This document shows, in pieces, positions 35,792-44,573 of a DNA stretch of 64,000 nt. Below the pieces are notes generated by a model that saw only the letters and a list, made by a program, of their open reading frames with translations, made no database searches and had not been told where the DNA came from. The stretch is from positions 62,001 to 126,000 of the forward strand of contig QBLS01000001.1 of the NCBI GenBank assembly GCA_003249015.1. The letters run 5' to 3'. The DNA is from Pseudanabaena sp. Its GTDB lineage: Bacteria; Cyanobacteriota; Cyanobacteriia; Pseudanabaenales; Pseudanabaenaceae. How positions within the stretch are numbered: the stretch's first letter is position 1; every line of letters starts with the position of its first letter. The position numbers and the translations under genes are program-made.

Positions 35792-38327
35792 GCCTATTTT
35801 ACATATTTATCAGTTGGTGCTGAAATCTTTCAAATCAATTTTCAGGCAAGCTTTACCGACTCAATGGCGATCGCGAATAACTGGATTAGCTTGGAAGTCC
35901 TTACCCTCGATATTTGCAGCGATCGCCATTTTGCCCGCGATCTACTTAAATTTTTTACAACCAATTGAATTTTGGGCTTACAACAACTTTACGAACTGGC
36001 GTGGTGACTATCCTTGGGACAATCGACTAGTCATCGTTGCCATTGATGACAAAAGTATCAGCAAAATTGGAAGATTTCCGTGGCAACGCGACCAGTATAC
36101 GCAGATTTTACAAAAGTTATCCCAAGCAAAAGTAGTTGGTTTTGACATCCTCTGGTCTGAAGCGAGTAATCAAGATCAAGAACTTGCTAAGGAGATTGAT
36201 CGCAATCAAAAAGCTGTTCTCTCAATGGCTTGGGATCGCGAGGGGCAAGCGCTATTGCCAGTAAAAGAGATTAGTAATGTTAGCGCAAATATTGGGCATA
36301 TCCTCAAACGTGAAGATGCTGATGGCATAGTCCGTCAGGTTGATCTGCAATTACAAAATGTTCCATTGCTGGGAATAGCCATGTTGCAGGTTTACAACCT
36401 AAGCGCTGAGGAGTTGGTTGCATTGCCAGACTTAAAGGTTCCCTTTCTGCTTAATTGGACAAGAAGCGTAAAGAATATTCCTCATTTTTCTTTTAGTGAT
36501 GTTTTGGATGGTTCCATTGATTCTGCTGAATTCCGTGACAAGATTGTTTTAATTGGAGTGACAGCTTCGGGAATTGATGGCTTAGTTACACCGCTAGATC
36601 GCAATCCACCAGCTAGCGGTGTTCATCTGCATAGCATGGTTTTACAAAATTTATTGCAAGATAATGCGCTCACTAAGATTAGTAATTATCAAGCTTTTGT
36701 ATTGCTTGGCAGTTTGTTGATGAGTTTAGTTCTTCCAAGACGCAATTTATGGCTCAATAGTTTGAGTGCCTTTAGCTTGTCAGGCTTGTGGTTCGCGATC
36801 GCCTTCTTCAGTTTTACAGCTAATTATTGGTTAGATGTCGCGCTGCCGATCGCTATGTTTGTGCTGACGGGTTCGGCGATCGCGATTCAGGAGCGCTGGC
36901 AAGCTCAAAAACAACTTAAATTAGCTCGCGACAGGATTGGCTACGAACAAACCCATGATCGTTTAACAGGACTCTTCAATCGGCCGATGATTGAAGAACG
37001 CTTACAAAAGCTATTGAATCGAAGCCTAGACGATGCAGAGGATCGAGCATCTTCTAACAAAGAAAATGATGCTCAGCTTATGGCTATTCTCTGGCTTAAT
37101 TTAGACCGATTTAAAAATATTAATGATGTTTTCGGTCATCCAATTGGGAACTTGCTTTTAGTTGAAATTGCACAGATGCTAAAATCGGTGCTACCACGTG
37201 AAGCTGCGATCGCCCGCTTTGGCGGAGCCGAGTTTGTAATTCTATTAGAGAATCTAGCCAATGAACAAGCAGCAATTTCCAACGCCGAAAATATTCTAAC
37301 TCAATTGCAAAATTCCTTTCTAATTCAAAATAGCGAGATTTCGGTTGCGGCTCATATTGGCATTAAGTTCCATCAAGTTAAATTAAATAGCTGCATAGAC
37401 TATGACTCATCTGAGCCAACTGCGCCTGACCTGTTACTGAGAGATGCCGACACAGCTATGTTTTATGCTAAAAATCTTGGTGTATCTCTCTATAGAGTTT
37501 TTGAAATATCAATGCGGGAGCGGGTTCTGGAACGCTTGCAATTAGAAAAAGACCTGCGCCGTGCTGTCGCGATCGCTCCTGACGCAGAGACACAGGAACT
37601 AGAAATTTATTATCAGCCCATTCTCTCACTTCATAATATGCAGATTGTCGGTTTGGAAGCTTTGATCAGATGGCGACATCCAGAACGTGGCTTAATCTCG
37701 CCTAATCAGTTTATTCCCCTTGCGGAAGAGACGGGATTAATTATTCCCATCGGTGATTGGATCTTACGAAGAGCCTGCTTACAAGTTAAGTCTTGGCAAC
37801 AGCGATTTGAAAAAGCCAAAAATATTACAGTAAGTGTAAACTTGTCGCCTAAGCAACTAGCGCAGGATAATCTTTTAGCTAAATGTCTAGATACGCTAAA
37901 AGTTACTGAGCTTGATCCAAAGTATCTCAAAATAGAACTTACAGAAAGTTCGATTATGGAAAATCCCAACTTTGCCGTTAACGTTTTGAGTGCGATGAGA
38001 AATGCGGGGATTAAAATCTACATTGATGATTTTGGAACAGGCTACTCCTCTTTAGCATATTTACATAAGTTTCCATTTGATGGATTAAAGATAGATCGCT
38101 CCTTTGTTAATAATATCAATACCAATACAAGTGGGATGGAGATATTACAGGCGATCGTCTCTCTAGCTAATAGTGTCAAGGCTCATATTGTGGCGGAGGG
38201 AATTGAAAATATAGATCAATTAAATTATTTGCAAAATTTATTGGAGCAAAATGGTGATGGTCAAGGCTTCTTTCTATTTCGCCCCCTTGATGTACATTCG
38301 ATTGAACAAATTTTTCAAACTATATAG
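35733..38327 (+). CDS. CHASE2-GGDEF-EAL signalling protein (GGDEF degenerate)
   Basis: Up to 864 residues. An N-terminal membrane helix is followed by a periplasmic CHASE2 sensor domain (WAYNNFTNWRGDYPWDNRLVIVAIDDKSISKIGRFPWQRDQYTQIL), three more membrane segments (about 325-385), a GGDEF domain whose signature reads GGAEF (RFGGAEFVILL), and an EAL domain with intact motifs (EALIRWRHPERG; ELTESSIMEN; DDFGTGYSSLAYL; KIDRSFV). The EAL domain should hydrolyse cyclic-di-GMP, while the diguanylate cyclase site has lost its metal-binding acidic residue. The start is uncertain: ATG 35733 overlaps the FecR gene by 59 bases, and ATG 35772 by 20 bases. Confidence 0.88.
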   Translation: MFRWKHLRAKYRTMRFPFSKPILHIYQLVLKSFKSIFRQALPTQWRSRITGLAWKSLPSIFAAIAILPAIYLNFLQPIEFWAYNNFTNWRGDYPWDNRLVIVAIDDKSISKIGRFPWQRDQYTQILQKLSQAKVVGFDILWSEASNQDQELAKEIDRNQKAVLSMAWDREGQALLPVKEISNVSANIGHILKREDADGIVRQVDLQLQNVPLLGIAMLQVYNLSAEELVALPDLKVPFLLNWTRSVKNIPHFSFSDVLDGSIDSAEFRDKIVLIGVTASGIDGLVTPLDRNPPASGVHLHSMVLQNLLQDNALTKISNYQAFVLLGSLLMSLVLPRRNLWLNSLSAFSLSGLWFAIAFFSFTANYWLDVALPIAMFVLTGSAIAIQERWQAQKQLKLARDRIGYEQTHDRLTGLFNRPMIEERLQKLLNRSLDDAEDRASSNKENDAQLMAILWLNLDRFKNINDVFGHPIGNLLLVEIAQMLKSVLPREAAIARFGGAEFVILLENLANEQAAISNAENILTQLQNSFLIQNSEISVAAHIGIKFHQVKLNSCIDYDSSEPTAPDLLLRDADTAMFYAKNLGVSLYRVFEISMRERVLERLQLEKDLRRAVAIAPDAETQELEIYYQPILSLHNMQIVGLEALIRWRHPERGLISPNQFIPLAEETGLIIPIGDWILRRACLQVKSWQQRFEKAKNITVSVNLSPKQLAQDNLLAKCLDTLKVTELDPKYLKIELTESSIMENPNFAVNVLSAMRNAGIKIYIDDFGTGYSSLAYLHKFPFDGLKIDRSFVNNINTNTSGMEILQAIVSLANSVKAHIVAEGIENIDQLNYLQNLLEQNGDGQGFFLFRPLDVHSIEQIFQTI

Positions 38328-38364
38328 CCATTACTGGCGGCGCGAAGCGCCGCCAGTAATGGCT
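38326..38364. terminator. GCGCCGCC-core palindrome acting as bidirectional terminator
   Basis: Perfect 18-bp arms AGCCATTACTGGCGGCGC with a GAA loop, followed by TTTTTAA. It overlaps the 3' end of the CHASE2 gene (stop 38325-38327) and faces the convergent ABC transporter. Confidence 0.82.
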
Positions 38365-38386
38365 TTTTAAGGATATGTACTTAAAA

Positions 38387-40141
38387 TTACTTGATAGCAT
38401 CTTGTAGCTTATGTTGATTCCATAGCTTTTGATAAAGCCTCGACTCATCGAGTAGCTCCTCATGAGTTCCCACTTGCACCACTTTCCCTGCATCCATCAA
38501 AATAATGCGATCGCAAGTAGATGCGGCATAGAGGTTATGGGTGATGAATAACACCGTCTTATTTTGAGGGAGATTATTCAAGATACTGACAGCGGTTTGA
38601 TTGTCCACACTAGAGAGGGCATCATCTAAGATTAAAATCGGCGTATCAACTAGCAAAGCTCTGGCTAAAGCCGTCCGTTGCCTTTGACCACCCGACAGCG
38701 TAATGCCTCTCTCCCCCACTAGGGTGTCGTATTGGCGTGGGAAGTTTAGAATCTCCTGCTCAATTTTTGCTTTGCTAGCATAGTTTTCAACTTCATGATC
38801 ATAAGCCTGCGGGTTGCCGTAGCGAATATTGTCGCGCATACTCGCGCTAAACAAAAAGCTGTCCTGTGGCACAAAAGAGATAATCTGTCGCAGATCTTGA
38901 ATCTGCATTTTAGTAATATCGATACCATCGACAAATATTTGATCCTGTGGAACTTCCACTAGGCGCATCAAGGCGTTGGCAAGCGTAGACTTTCCTGAGC
39001 CGATGGTTCCTAACACAGCAACAGTTTCACTGGGATAGATTGTGAAATTCACATGGTTTAGGGCTGGTAATTCCGCGTCAGGATAGCTAAAAGTTAGGTC
39101 GCGAGCTTCGATTTTACCGACCACTTGAGATTTATCTAAAGCGATCGCTTGGGGATCATCAACGATTGCTGGAGGCATATCGAGAATTTCTTGAATCCTG
39201 CCTACGCTGACGATACCGCGTTGATAAGTGACCATAACAAATCCTAAAATCGCGGTCGGGAAAATCAATCTTTCCACATAGATAATCAGAGTTAACAGAT
39301 CCCCAATCTTAAAATCTGTAATTGCAGGATTGGCTAGTTTTTCGCCGCCGAACCAGATCAATACTAAGAAACTAATGCTAGCGATCCCACCTAACAATGG
39401 AAAGAGAATGTTGCGACTACGAGCCATTTTGAGGTTCGCATCAAGCAAACGATCATTTAGTTTTTCAAAAGCTCGGCGCTCATTCTGCTCTTGGGCATAG
39501 GTCTTAATTAGAGCCATACCATTTAAGTCCTCTTGCAAAAGAGTACTTACTTGAGATAGTTCTTCTTGCACTTGCATCTGTTCATCGCGAAGTTGTCCGC
39601 TAAAGCTCTGAACAATAAACAACATGACTGGATAAACCGATACTGAAAGTAAAGTCAGCATCGGGTCAATGGCGATCATTGCAGGTAGGGTCAGGGCATA
39701 CACAAATATAGAGTTGATGATACTCAACAAGGCAAAGCCCATTAAGCGACGAATATTTTCCACATCGCTTGTGACGATACTGATCGTTTCCCCCGCAGAG
39801 TTGTTAGCAAAATAGCTGGGGGGCAACTTGAGCAAATGTTCAAAGATTTGCTGCTTGAGGCTGTACTCAACTTTGCGCCCAATTCCAAAAATCCACACAC
39901 GGGAGATCATCCTGATTACCCACATGACTGACGATAAGCCGACCACTAGCCAGACATACTGCATCAGTTCTTGAAATTCAAAACCTTGAACCTCGCCAAG
40001 ATCATCAACTGCGGCTCGAATTAGCCAAGGGATATATGTCCCAAGAACGTTGGCAAGCAATAGAGCTATCGTACCAATAGCTAAGTCACTCCAGTAAGGA
40101 CGGAGATAATTTTTGAGGTTTTGAAATTGCGATCGCATCAT
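38387..40141 (-). CDS. ABC exporter, fused permease-ATPase (MdlA/MsbA type)
   Basis: About 585 residues from the MM at 40141/40138; a TTG further upstream gives an unlikely extension. The N-terminal half has six membrane helices (for example LAIGTIALLLANVLGTYIPWLI and YVWLVVGLSSVMWVIRM). The ATPase half has Walker A GTIGSGKSTLANAL, Q-loop, signature LSGGQRQRTALARAL, Walker B ILILDDALSSVD and switch His in VLFITHNLYAAS. It acts as a homo- or heterodimer exporting lipids or drugs; no partner half-transporter is adjacent, so substrate is unknown. Confidence 0.92.
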   Translation of the reverse strand: MMRSQFQNLKNYLRPYWSDLAIGTIALLLANVLGTYIPWLIRAAVDDLGEVQGFEFQELMQYVWLVVGLSSVMWVIRMISRVWIFGIGRKVEYSLKQQIFEHLLKLPPSYFANNSAGETISIVTSDVENIRRLMGFALLSIINSIFVYALTLPAMIAIDPMLTLLSVSVYPVMLFIVQSFSGQLRDEQMQVQEELSQVSTLLQEDLNGMALIKTYAQEQNERRAFEKLNDRLLDANLKMARSRNILFPLLGGIASISFLVLIWFGGEKLANPAITDFKIGDLLTLIIYVERLIFPTAILGFVMVTYQRGIVSVGRIQEILDMPPAIVDDPQAIALDKSQVVGKIEARDLTFSYPDAELPALNHVNFTIYPSETVAVLGTIGSGKSTLANALMRLVEVPQDQIFVDGIDITKMQIQDLRQIISFVPQDSFLFSASMRDNIRYGNPQAYDHEVENYASKAKIEQEILNFPRQYDTLVGERGITLSGGQRQRTALARALLVDTPILILDDALSSVDNQTAVSILNNLPQNKTVLFITHNLYAASTCDRIILMDAGKVVQVGTHEELLDESRLYQKLWNQHKLQDAIK

Positions 40142-40243
40142 AATATACAAATGATACTTTATTTTGCAAAACAGCAATTACCAATCACTCTTAAGCATAA
40201 AGCGCTTTTAGATCGCACTTTTAAGTAGCTAGGCATAAGTAGC

Positions 40244-40304
40244 CCTAAAACCAAAAAGGTTATGCCGCCCGCGCAGCGGGCGGCATAACCTCTGGTTTTA
40301 GGGT
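40244..40304. repeat. GCCGCCCGC-core palindrome, copy of a dispersed element
   Basis: Outer CCCTAAAACC/GGTTTTAGGG, an internal mismatch, then inner 15-bp arms GGTTATGCCGCCCGC with a GCA loop. The left flank AAGTAGCTAGGCATAAG (about 40223-40240) recurs beside the copies at 11425 and 13517. Lies between modBC and the ABC exporter, at the end of the nif-mod operon. Confidence 0.8.
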
Positions 40305-40322
40305 TCAATTATGTTGAACTAG

Positions 40323-42146
40323 TTAGATCAAAAATAGTTGGGAAGGATCAAGATGCAATAGCCAAGGTAAAGCATATTGATTAATCCCTAACCACTTTTC
40401 TTTAAATACTTCTGCTTGTAGATGGTAATCCCAATCATGGTTAGGAGGATGATTTACTTTGAGATATAGGGTCATGCGGTGTGGTGTTTCCGTAGTGCGA
40501 ACTAGCCAACAGGGGAACGTATTTGGGCGATCAATATTGCTCGATCTATCTAGAAAGGAAATATGATGGGCGCGAATTCCTATGTGAGTTGGCAAGCTGA
40601 TGGCATCGCCGTTAACTTGGAGATCGCATTCCCAATCGATCGCTGAAATATAATTAGGCGCAATCGACTTAACTCGCGAAAAGTTCTTACAGCCCGTCAG
40701 CCTTGCCGTTTCCAGATTAAAGGGATTTTCGATAACATCGGACTTCTCTCCATATCGCATCACTTGACCATGATCCAAAATCAACAGATTTGTACAGATA
40801 CGATATGCCTCCTCAATGTTGTGGGTCACAAACAGGGTTATCCCCTTATAGTTACTAAGCACAGAAATTAGCTCCCGTTCCATTTGGCTACGCAGATGGG
40901 TGTCCAATGCCGAAAATGGTTCATCTAATAGAAGAATATCGGGTTGGCTGACCAAGGCTCTAGCGAGGGCAACGCGCTGCTGTTGACCGCCAGAAAGTTG
41001 ATGCGGGTAGCGATCGCCAAAACCCTGTAGCTCAATGCTATGTAATTGCTCAGATACTTTTTGCTTGATTTGTAGGGCTGTTAATTCTTTGGGCAAGCCA
41101 AAGGCAATATTTTGGGCGACCGTCAGATGCGGAAAGAGTGCATAATTTTGAAATAGAAAACCGATATGGCGATCGCAACTAGGTAAATTGATATTTTTAG
41201 CACTATCAAATAAAACCTTCCCATTAATTACAATGCGTCCACTTGAAGGAGTTTCCATCCCCGCAATACACTTAAGCAGCATACTTTTACCCGTACCTGA
41301 TGCGCCTAAAATGCCGATGGATTGCTCGGTACAGTGCAGAGCAATTTGCAAATCAAACTCAGGTAATTGTTGGGTGATATTGATGAATAAGCCTTGCTGG
41401 TGATTGGTGATTGGTGATTGGTGATTGGTGATTGGTGGTTGGTGGTTGCGGTTTTTCCTTTTTCCTTTTTCCCTTTTCCTTTCTCTCTGGTTTGTCCATA
41501 GGTGCGATAGAGCGATCGCTGAAAAAGACATTGATAAAATGATCGCTGTCCAGAGCCAAGCTTCTTGATCTGCACCTGCTTGGACGGCGGCATAGATGGC
41601 GAGGGGAATTGTGGTGGTGTGCTTGGGGATGTTGCCTGCTAACATCAAGGTTGCGCCAAATTCGCCTAAACCTCTAGCAAAGGCAAGCATTGTGCCTGCT
41701 AATACCCCTGGGAAAGCGAGGGGTAAGGCGATTTGCCAAAAAATTCGCAACTCAGAAGCCCCAAGGGTTTTGGCGACACGCAATAAATTTTCATCCACTT
41801 GCTCGAAGGCTGCTTGAGCAGTTTTATACATGAGTGGAAAGGTGACAACGACTGCCGCGACTACGCCTGCATACCAAGTAAAAATGATATTGAAACGGAA
41901 GAGTTGTAAGAACTTGCCTAACCAACCATATTGTCCAAATAATTGCAGCAGCAGAAAGCCGACCACGGTTGGCGGCAGAACTAAGGGTGCAAGGAAAATA
42001 CTATCAAGTACGGATTTCCATTTGCCGCGATATTCAAGGAGGCTATAGGCTGCGGTAATCCCTAAAATGAACGTAAAAAAGATGGCAGTAATTGCCACCT
42101 TTAAAGAGATCCAAAATGGAGAGAAATCAAAGGGTACTGAATCCAT
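40323..42146 (-). CDS. modBC: Molybdate ABC transporter, fused ModB permease-ModC ATPase
   Basis: About 607 residues from ATG 42146 (an upstream TTG is unlikely). ModB part (about 1-215): five membrane helices with the permease EAA loop RVAKTLGASELRIFWQIALPLAFPGVLAG. ModC part (from about 255): Walker A LGASGTGKSMLLKCIAG, signature LSGGQQQRVALARAL, Walker B ILLLDEPFSALD, then a C-terminal substrate-regulatory region. ModB-ModC fusions are known in nitrogen-fixing cyanobacteria. The linker (about 220-253) is a Lys/Arg-rich then NHQPPITNHQSPITNHQQ repeat that mirrors intergenic repeats elsewhere. The gene overlaps modA by 20 bases. Imports molybdate for FeMo-cofactor. Confidence 0.93.
   Translation of the reverse strand: MDSVPFDFSPFWISLKVAITAIFFTFILGITAAYSLLEYRGKWKSVLDSIFLAPLVLPPTVVGFLLLQLFGQYGWLGKFLQLFRFNIIFTWYAGVVAAVVVTFPLMYKTAQAAFEQVDENLLRVAKTLGASELRIFWQIALPLAFPGVLAGTMLAFARGLGEFGATLMLAGNIPKHTTTIPLAIYAAVQAGADQEAWLWTAIILSMSFSAIALSHLWTNQRERKREKGKRKNRNHQPPITNHQSPITNHQQGLFINITQQLPEFDLQIALHCTEQSIGILGASGTGKSMLLKCIAGMETPSSGRIVINGKVLFDSAKNINLPSCDRHIGFLFQNYALFPHLTVAQNIAFGLPKELTALQIKQKVSEQLHSIELQGFGDRYPHQLSGGQQQRVALARALVSQPDILLLDEPFSALDTHLRSQMERELISVLSNYKGITLFVTHNIEEAYRICTNLLILDHGQVMRYGEKSDVIENPFNLETARLTGCKNFSRVKSIAPNYISAIDWECDLQVNGDAISLPTHIGIRAHHISFLDRSSNIDRPNTFPCWLVRTTETPHRMTLYLKVNHPPNHDWDYHLQAEVFKEKWLGINQYALPWLLHLDPSQLFLI
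41398..41490. repeat. TGATTGGTGATTGG tandem repeat and purine-tract inside modBC
   Basis: Seven-base units (ATTGGTG) repeated five times, drifting into GGTTGGTGG, followed by a CCTTTTTCC-type tract. The same unit, on the other strand (CCAATCA), fills the nifS-nifU gap at 58014-58072. Here it is in frame and encodes the ModB-ModC linker. Confidence 0.85.
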
Positions 42147-42957
42147 ATTTCTCAAAAACAGTCTTGGCTGGTTCGCTGGATAGATATTCTAGATAGGATT
42201 TAGCAGTCTCTTTGTGCGGGCTTTTTTGTAAAACAGCGATCGGATAGACAATCGGCTTGTAAAGTTTAGCATCAATGATTTCCACGACTTTAACTTTAGT
42301 GGAGGTTCTGGCATCAGTGGCATAGACAATTCCTGCTTGAGCGTTACCAGACTCGACAAATTGCAACACTTGTCGCACGTTATTCCCTAGGACAAATTTG
42401 GGCTGAAGTTCTTGCATTAGCTCTAGTTTGGTCAACACCTGTTCAGAATACTGCCCCACAGGAACGCTGCGAGGATCGCCGATCGCGATACGCTCGATAC
42501 TGGCATTGGTTAAGTCTTTTATTTCTTTAGCATCGCTTCTATCCGCAGGTACTATTAAGACCAACTTATTAGTTAATAAATCACGGCGAGTATCAGCAAC
42601 GATCAAGTCTTTTTTTTGCAGTTCATCCATTTGCTTGGCGGCGGCAGAAATAAAGACATCAACGGGAGCGCCATTCATGATTTGTTGTTGCAGATCGCCC
42701 GAACTACCAAAGTTATTGCGAATGGCAACAGTGGCTTTTACCTTACTATACAAAGAGGTGATTTCACCCAACGCATCCTTAAGACTAGCGGCTGCCGAAA
42801 CTGTTAATTCTACATTCTCTTGTTTAACAGGAGAGACAGTTGCCTTAGTGGTCGTATTTCCCTGCTCAATTGTGGGTGAGGAGAAGTTGCATCCCGCGAT
42901 CGCGCATAGGGTAACAACGACTAAACTAATAAAGGTGATGAATCTTTTCTTGTGCAT
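42127..42957 (-). CDS. modA: Molybdate-binding periplasmic lipoprotein ModA
   Basis: About 276 residues from ATG 42957 (an alternative ATG lies at 42966). The N-terminus is a lipoprotein signal peptide (FITFISLVVVTLCAIAGCNFSSP, lipobox IAGC). The mature protein is a type II periplasmic binding protein: LTVSAAASLKDALGEITSLY, NNFGSSGDLQQQIMNGAPVDVFISAAAKQMDELQ, and GNAQAGIVYATDA, the ModA oxyanion-binding pattern. Its 3' end overlaps modBC and mop lies just upstream, giving a mop-modA-modBC unit at the distal end of the nif run. Confidence 0.95.
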   Translation of the reverse strand: MHKKRFITFISLVVVTLCAIAGCNFSSPTIEQGNTTTKATVSPVKQENVELTVSAAASLKDALGEITSLYSKVKATVAIRNNFGSSGDLQQQIMNGAPVDVFISAAAKQMDELQKKDLIVADTRRDLLTNKLVLIVPADRSDAKEIKDLTNASIERIAIGDPRSVPVGQYSEQVLTKLELMQELQPKFVLGNNVRQVLQFVESGNAQAGIVYATDARTSTKVKVVEIIDAKLYKPIVYPIAVLQKSPHKETAKSYLEYLSSEPAKTVFEKYGFSTL

Positions 42958-42970
42958 ATTATACATATGT

Positions 42971-43183
42971 TCAGTCCGTCGCTACTATTACATCTGAAGC
43001 TTTAATCACAACATAAGCTTCTTTACCTTCTGTTAATTCCAGACTCTCAGCCGATGCCTTAGTGATTGTTGATATTACATTGATACCAGCAGAGATCTCA
43101 ATAGATACTTCGGCAGTGACTGCACCAATTTTAACCTTCTTTACAATACCCTTGAAAGAATTACGAGCGCTAATTTTCATCAC
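42971..43183 (-). CDS. mop: Molybdenum-pterin-binding (Mop) domain protein
   Basis: 70 residues, a single Mop/TOBE domain: KISARNSFKGIVKKVKIGAVTAEVSIEISAGINVISTITKASAESLELTEGKEAYVVIKASDVIVATD. Such molbindins store or buffer molybdate in the cytoplasm. It ends about 13 bases before modA, and starts with MMKIS after a GGAGAAAC-type ribosome site. Confidence 0.93.
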   Translation of the reverse strand: MMKISARNSFKGIVKKVKIGAVTAEVSIEISAGINVISTITKASAESLELTEGKEAYVVIKASDVIVATD

Positions 43184-43268
43184 TGTTTCTCCTTAATAAA
43201 TTTTTAGGTGAATTACAAAACTTGTTTTATGCAGATCTGAAGAATGTAGCTTTATCTATCTGCATTGA

Positions 43269-43913
43269 TTAATTCTTACTAGCTACGATATGGAAAATGT
43301 GCCAGTATTTCTGTTCACCAATAGCTGTTTCTCCATAATGTTCCTCCTCTTCAAAATATTCTACTTTAAAAGATTGAAGTAACTCCTCAACCTTTTCTTT
43401 GGGATAATGGTTCATATTGGGATAAGCCGTCGCCCAAGTGTCGCGATCGCCAAATAATTGACCACAAAATCTGCCGCCGATTCGCAAGGATGCGATGATT
43501 TTATCCCATAGGTTCGGAAAGTCGTCAGGATGACAGAAGGGTAAGGCGAAACTAGAATTAATCAAATCTACGGAACTTGGCAAGCTAACGCTCTCAAAAC
43601 GCATCACCTGCGTTTCTAGCAACGTTGAATCTATGTCTTCGCGATCACATAGTTTAGCGATCGCCTCGTCATTCCCATCAATCGCTAATACCTGCCATCC
43701 ACGCCTGAGCAGTTCCACTGTGTCGCGCCCATCACCACAACCAATATCGACAGCAAATCGTGGCGATTTTGGCGATGCCTCTAGATCAAAGCGATCGAGA
43801 GTCTTTAGCAAAGTATCGCGAGGTGGACGACCCGCCACCGCCTGATAATATGCCGACCAATCACGTTTAACTGTATTTTTTTCAGAAGAATCGAGCATTG
43901 ATTTATCCGCCAA
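43269..43913 (-). CDS. Class I SAM-dependent methyltransferase
   Basis: 214 residues with SAM-binding motif I VDIGCGDGRDTVELLRRGWQVLAIDGNDEAI and motif LINSSFALPFCHPDDF. It resembles TehB/Tpmt-like small methyltransferases; the substrate cannot be told. It lies within the nif run, between a small unknown gene and mop, 29 bases after the former. Confidence 0.85.
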   Translation of the reverse strand: MADKSMLDSSEKNTVKRDWSAYYQAVAGRPPRDTLLKTLDRFDLEASPKSPRFAVDIGCGDGRDTVELLRRGWQVLAIDGNDEAIAKLCDREDIDSTLLETQVMRFESVSLPSSVDLINSSFALPFCHPDDFPNLWDKIIASLRIGGRFCGQLFGDRDTWATAYPNMNHYPKEKVEELLQSFKVEYFEEEEHYGETAIGEQKYWHIFHIVASKN

Positions 43914-43941
43914 GCCTCATCAATTTGATCGCCTCAGCAAC

Positions 43942-44217
43942 TTAATTGCCAGACACTCCATTAGGTTGTAAACCCAATTGTTTTGCCAACTCCCTTGCAA
44001 CATGAATTAGAAACTTTGCTGCATCTTGATTGTTATGGTGAGCATAATAAGTTGCCACTTTAACTAGCATTTTAACCAACCCTTCATCGAGAAGATCGCT
44101 ATGGGCATCAAGTATCTCAGGCTCTCCTCCAGAGGGACATTGAAATAATTTGTCAATCAAAGCTGCATAAGAGTTTTCACGATCAAATTGCTCTTGAGTT
44201 TGTGCTGTGGTAGTCAT
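43942..44217 (-). CDS. Small helical protein of unknown function in nif cluster
   Basis: 91 residues, all-helical: YAALIDKLFQCPSGGEPEILDAHSDLLDEGLVKMLVKVATYYAHHNNQDAAKFLIHVARELAKQLGL. This matches a helical module that cyanobacteria often place in front of TPR or CHAT domains; here it stands alone. The start ATG directly follows the stop of the previous gene (TAA-ATG), so translation is coupled. Function unknown; I would guess a protein-interaction role. Confidence 0.7.
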   Translation of the reverse strand: MTTTAQTQEQFDRENSYAALIDKLFQCPSGGEPEILDAHSDLLDEGLVKMLVKVATYYAHHNNQDAAKFLIHVARELAKQLGLQPNGVSGN

Positions 44218-44553
44218 TTAATCCTCATCCCTAGCGGGAAAATATTCTTCTAGTTTCCAGAGATTGCGCTTATTCTCCATCATCCAATTACGAGATTCGG
44301 GCGTTAACTGATCCCAAACTAACTCAATGGGAATATAGGGAGTAGCGTATTGATATTTTTTGCCAAGCGTCCAGAGATTATTAACAACTCCTTTAGGAAT
44401 ACCTAGCATTTTCCAATCCACATCAACGGTTTTGTGTGGCAGTCCTCCAGTCGGATCAAAGATTAATTGAGTGAGACGAATCAAATCTGCAAAATGTCCC
44501 GCAGTTAACCCAGTTAAGCTTTGAATTTCTATTGCTCTATTATTACCTGACAT
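44218..44553 (-). CDS. Conserved protein of unknown function in nif cluster
   Basis: 111 residues from ATG 44553, which has a GAGGT ribosome site 5 bases upstream; the frame is open to 44580, but that start is TTG. The sequence (LTGLTAGHFADLIRLTQLIFDPTGGLPHKTVDVDWKMLGIPKGVVNNLWTLGKKYQYATPYIPIELVWDQLTPESRNWMMENK) has no motif I recognise. It lies between nifO and the small helical gene with tight spacing, suggesting a nitrogen-fixation-linked role. Confidence 0.7.
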   Translation of the reverse strand: MSGNNRAIEIQSLTGLTAGHFADLIRLTQLIFDPTGGLPHKTVDVDWKMLGIPKGVVNNLWTLGKKYQYATPYIPIELVWDQLTPESRNWMMENKRNLWKLEEYFPARDED

Positions 44554-44573
44554 TTTTACCTCGCGCCAATTAA

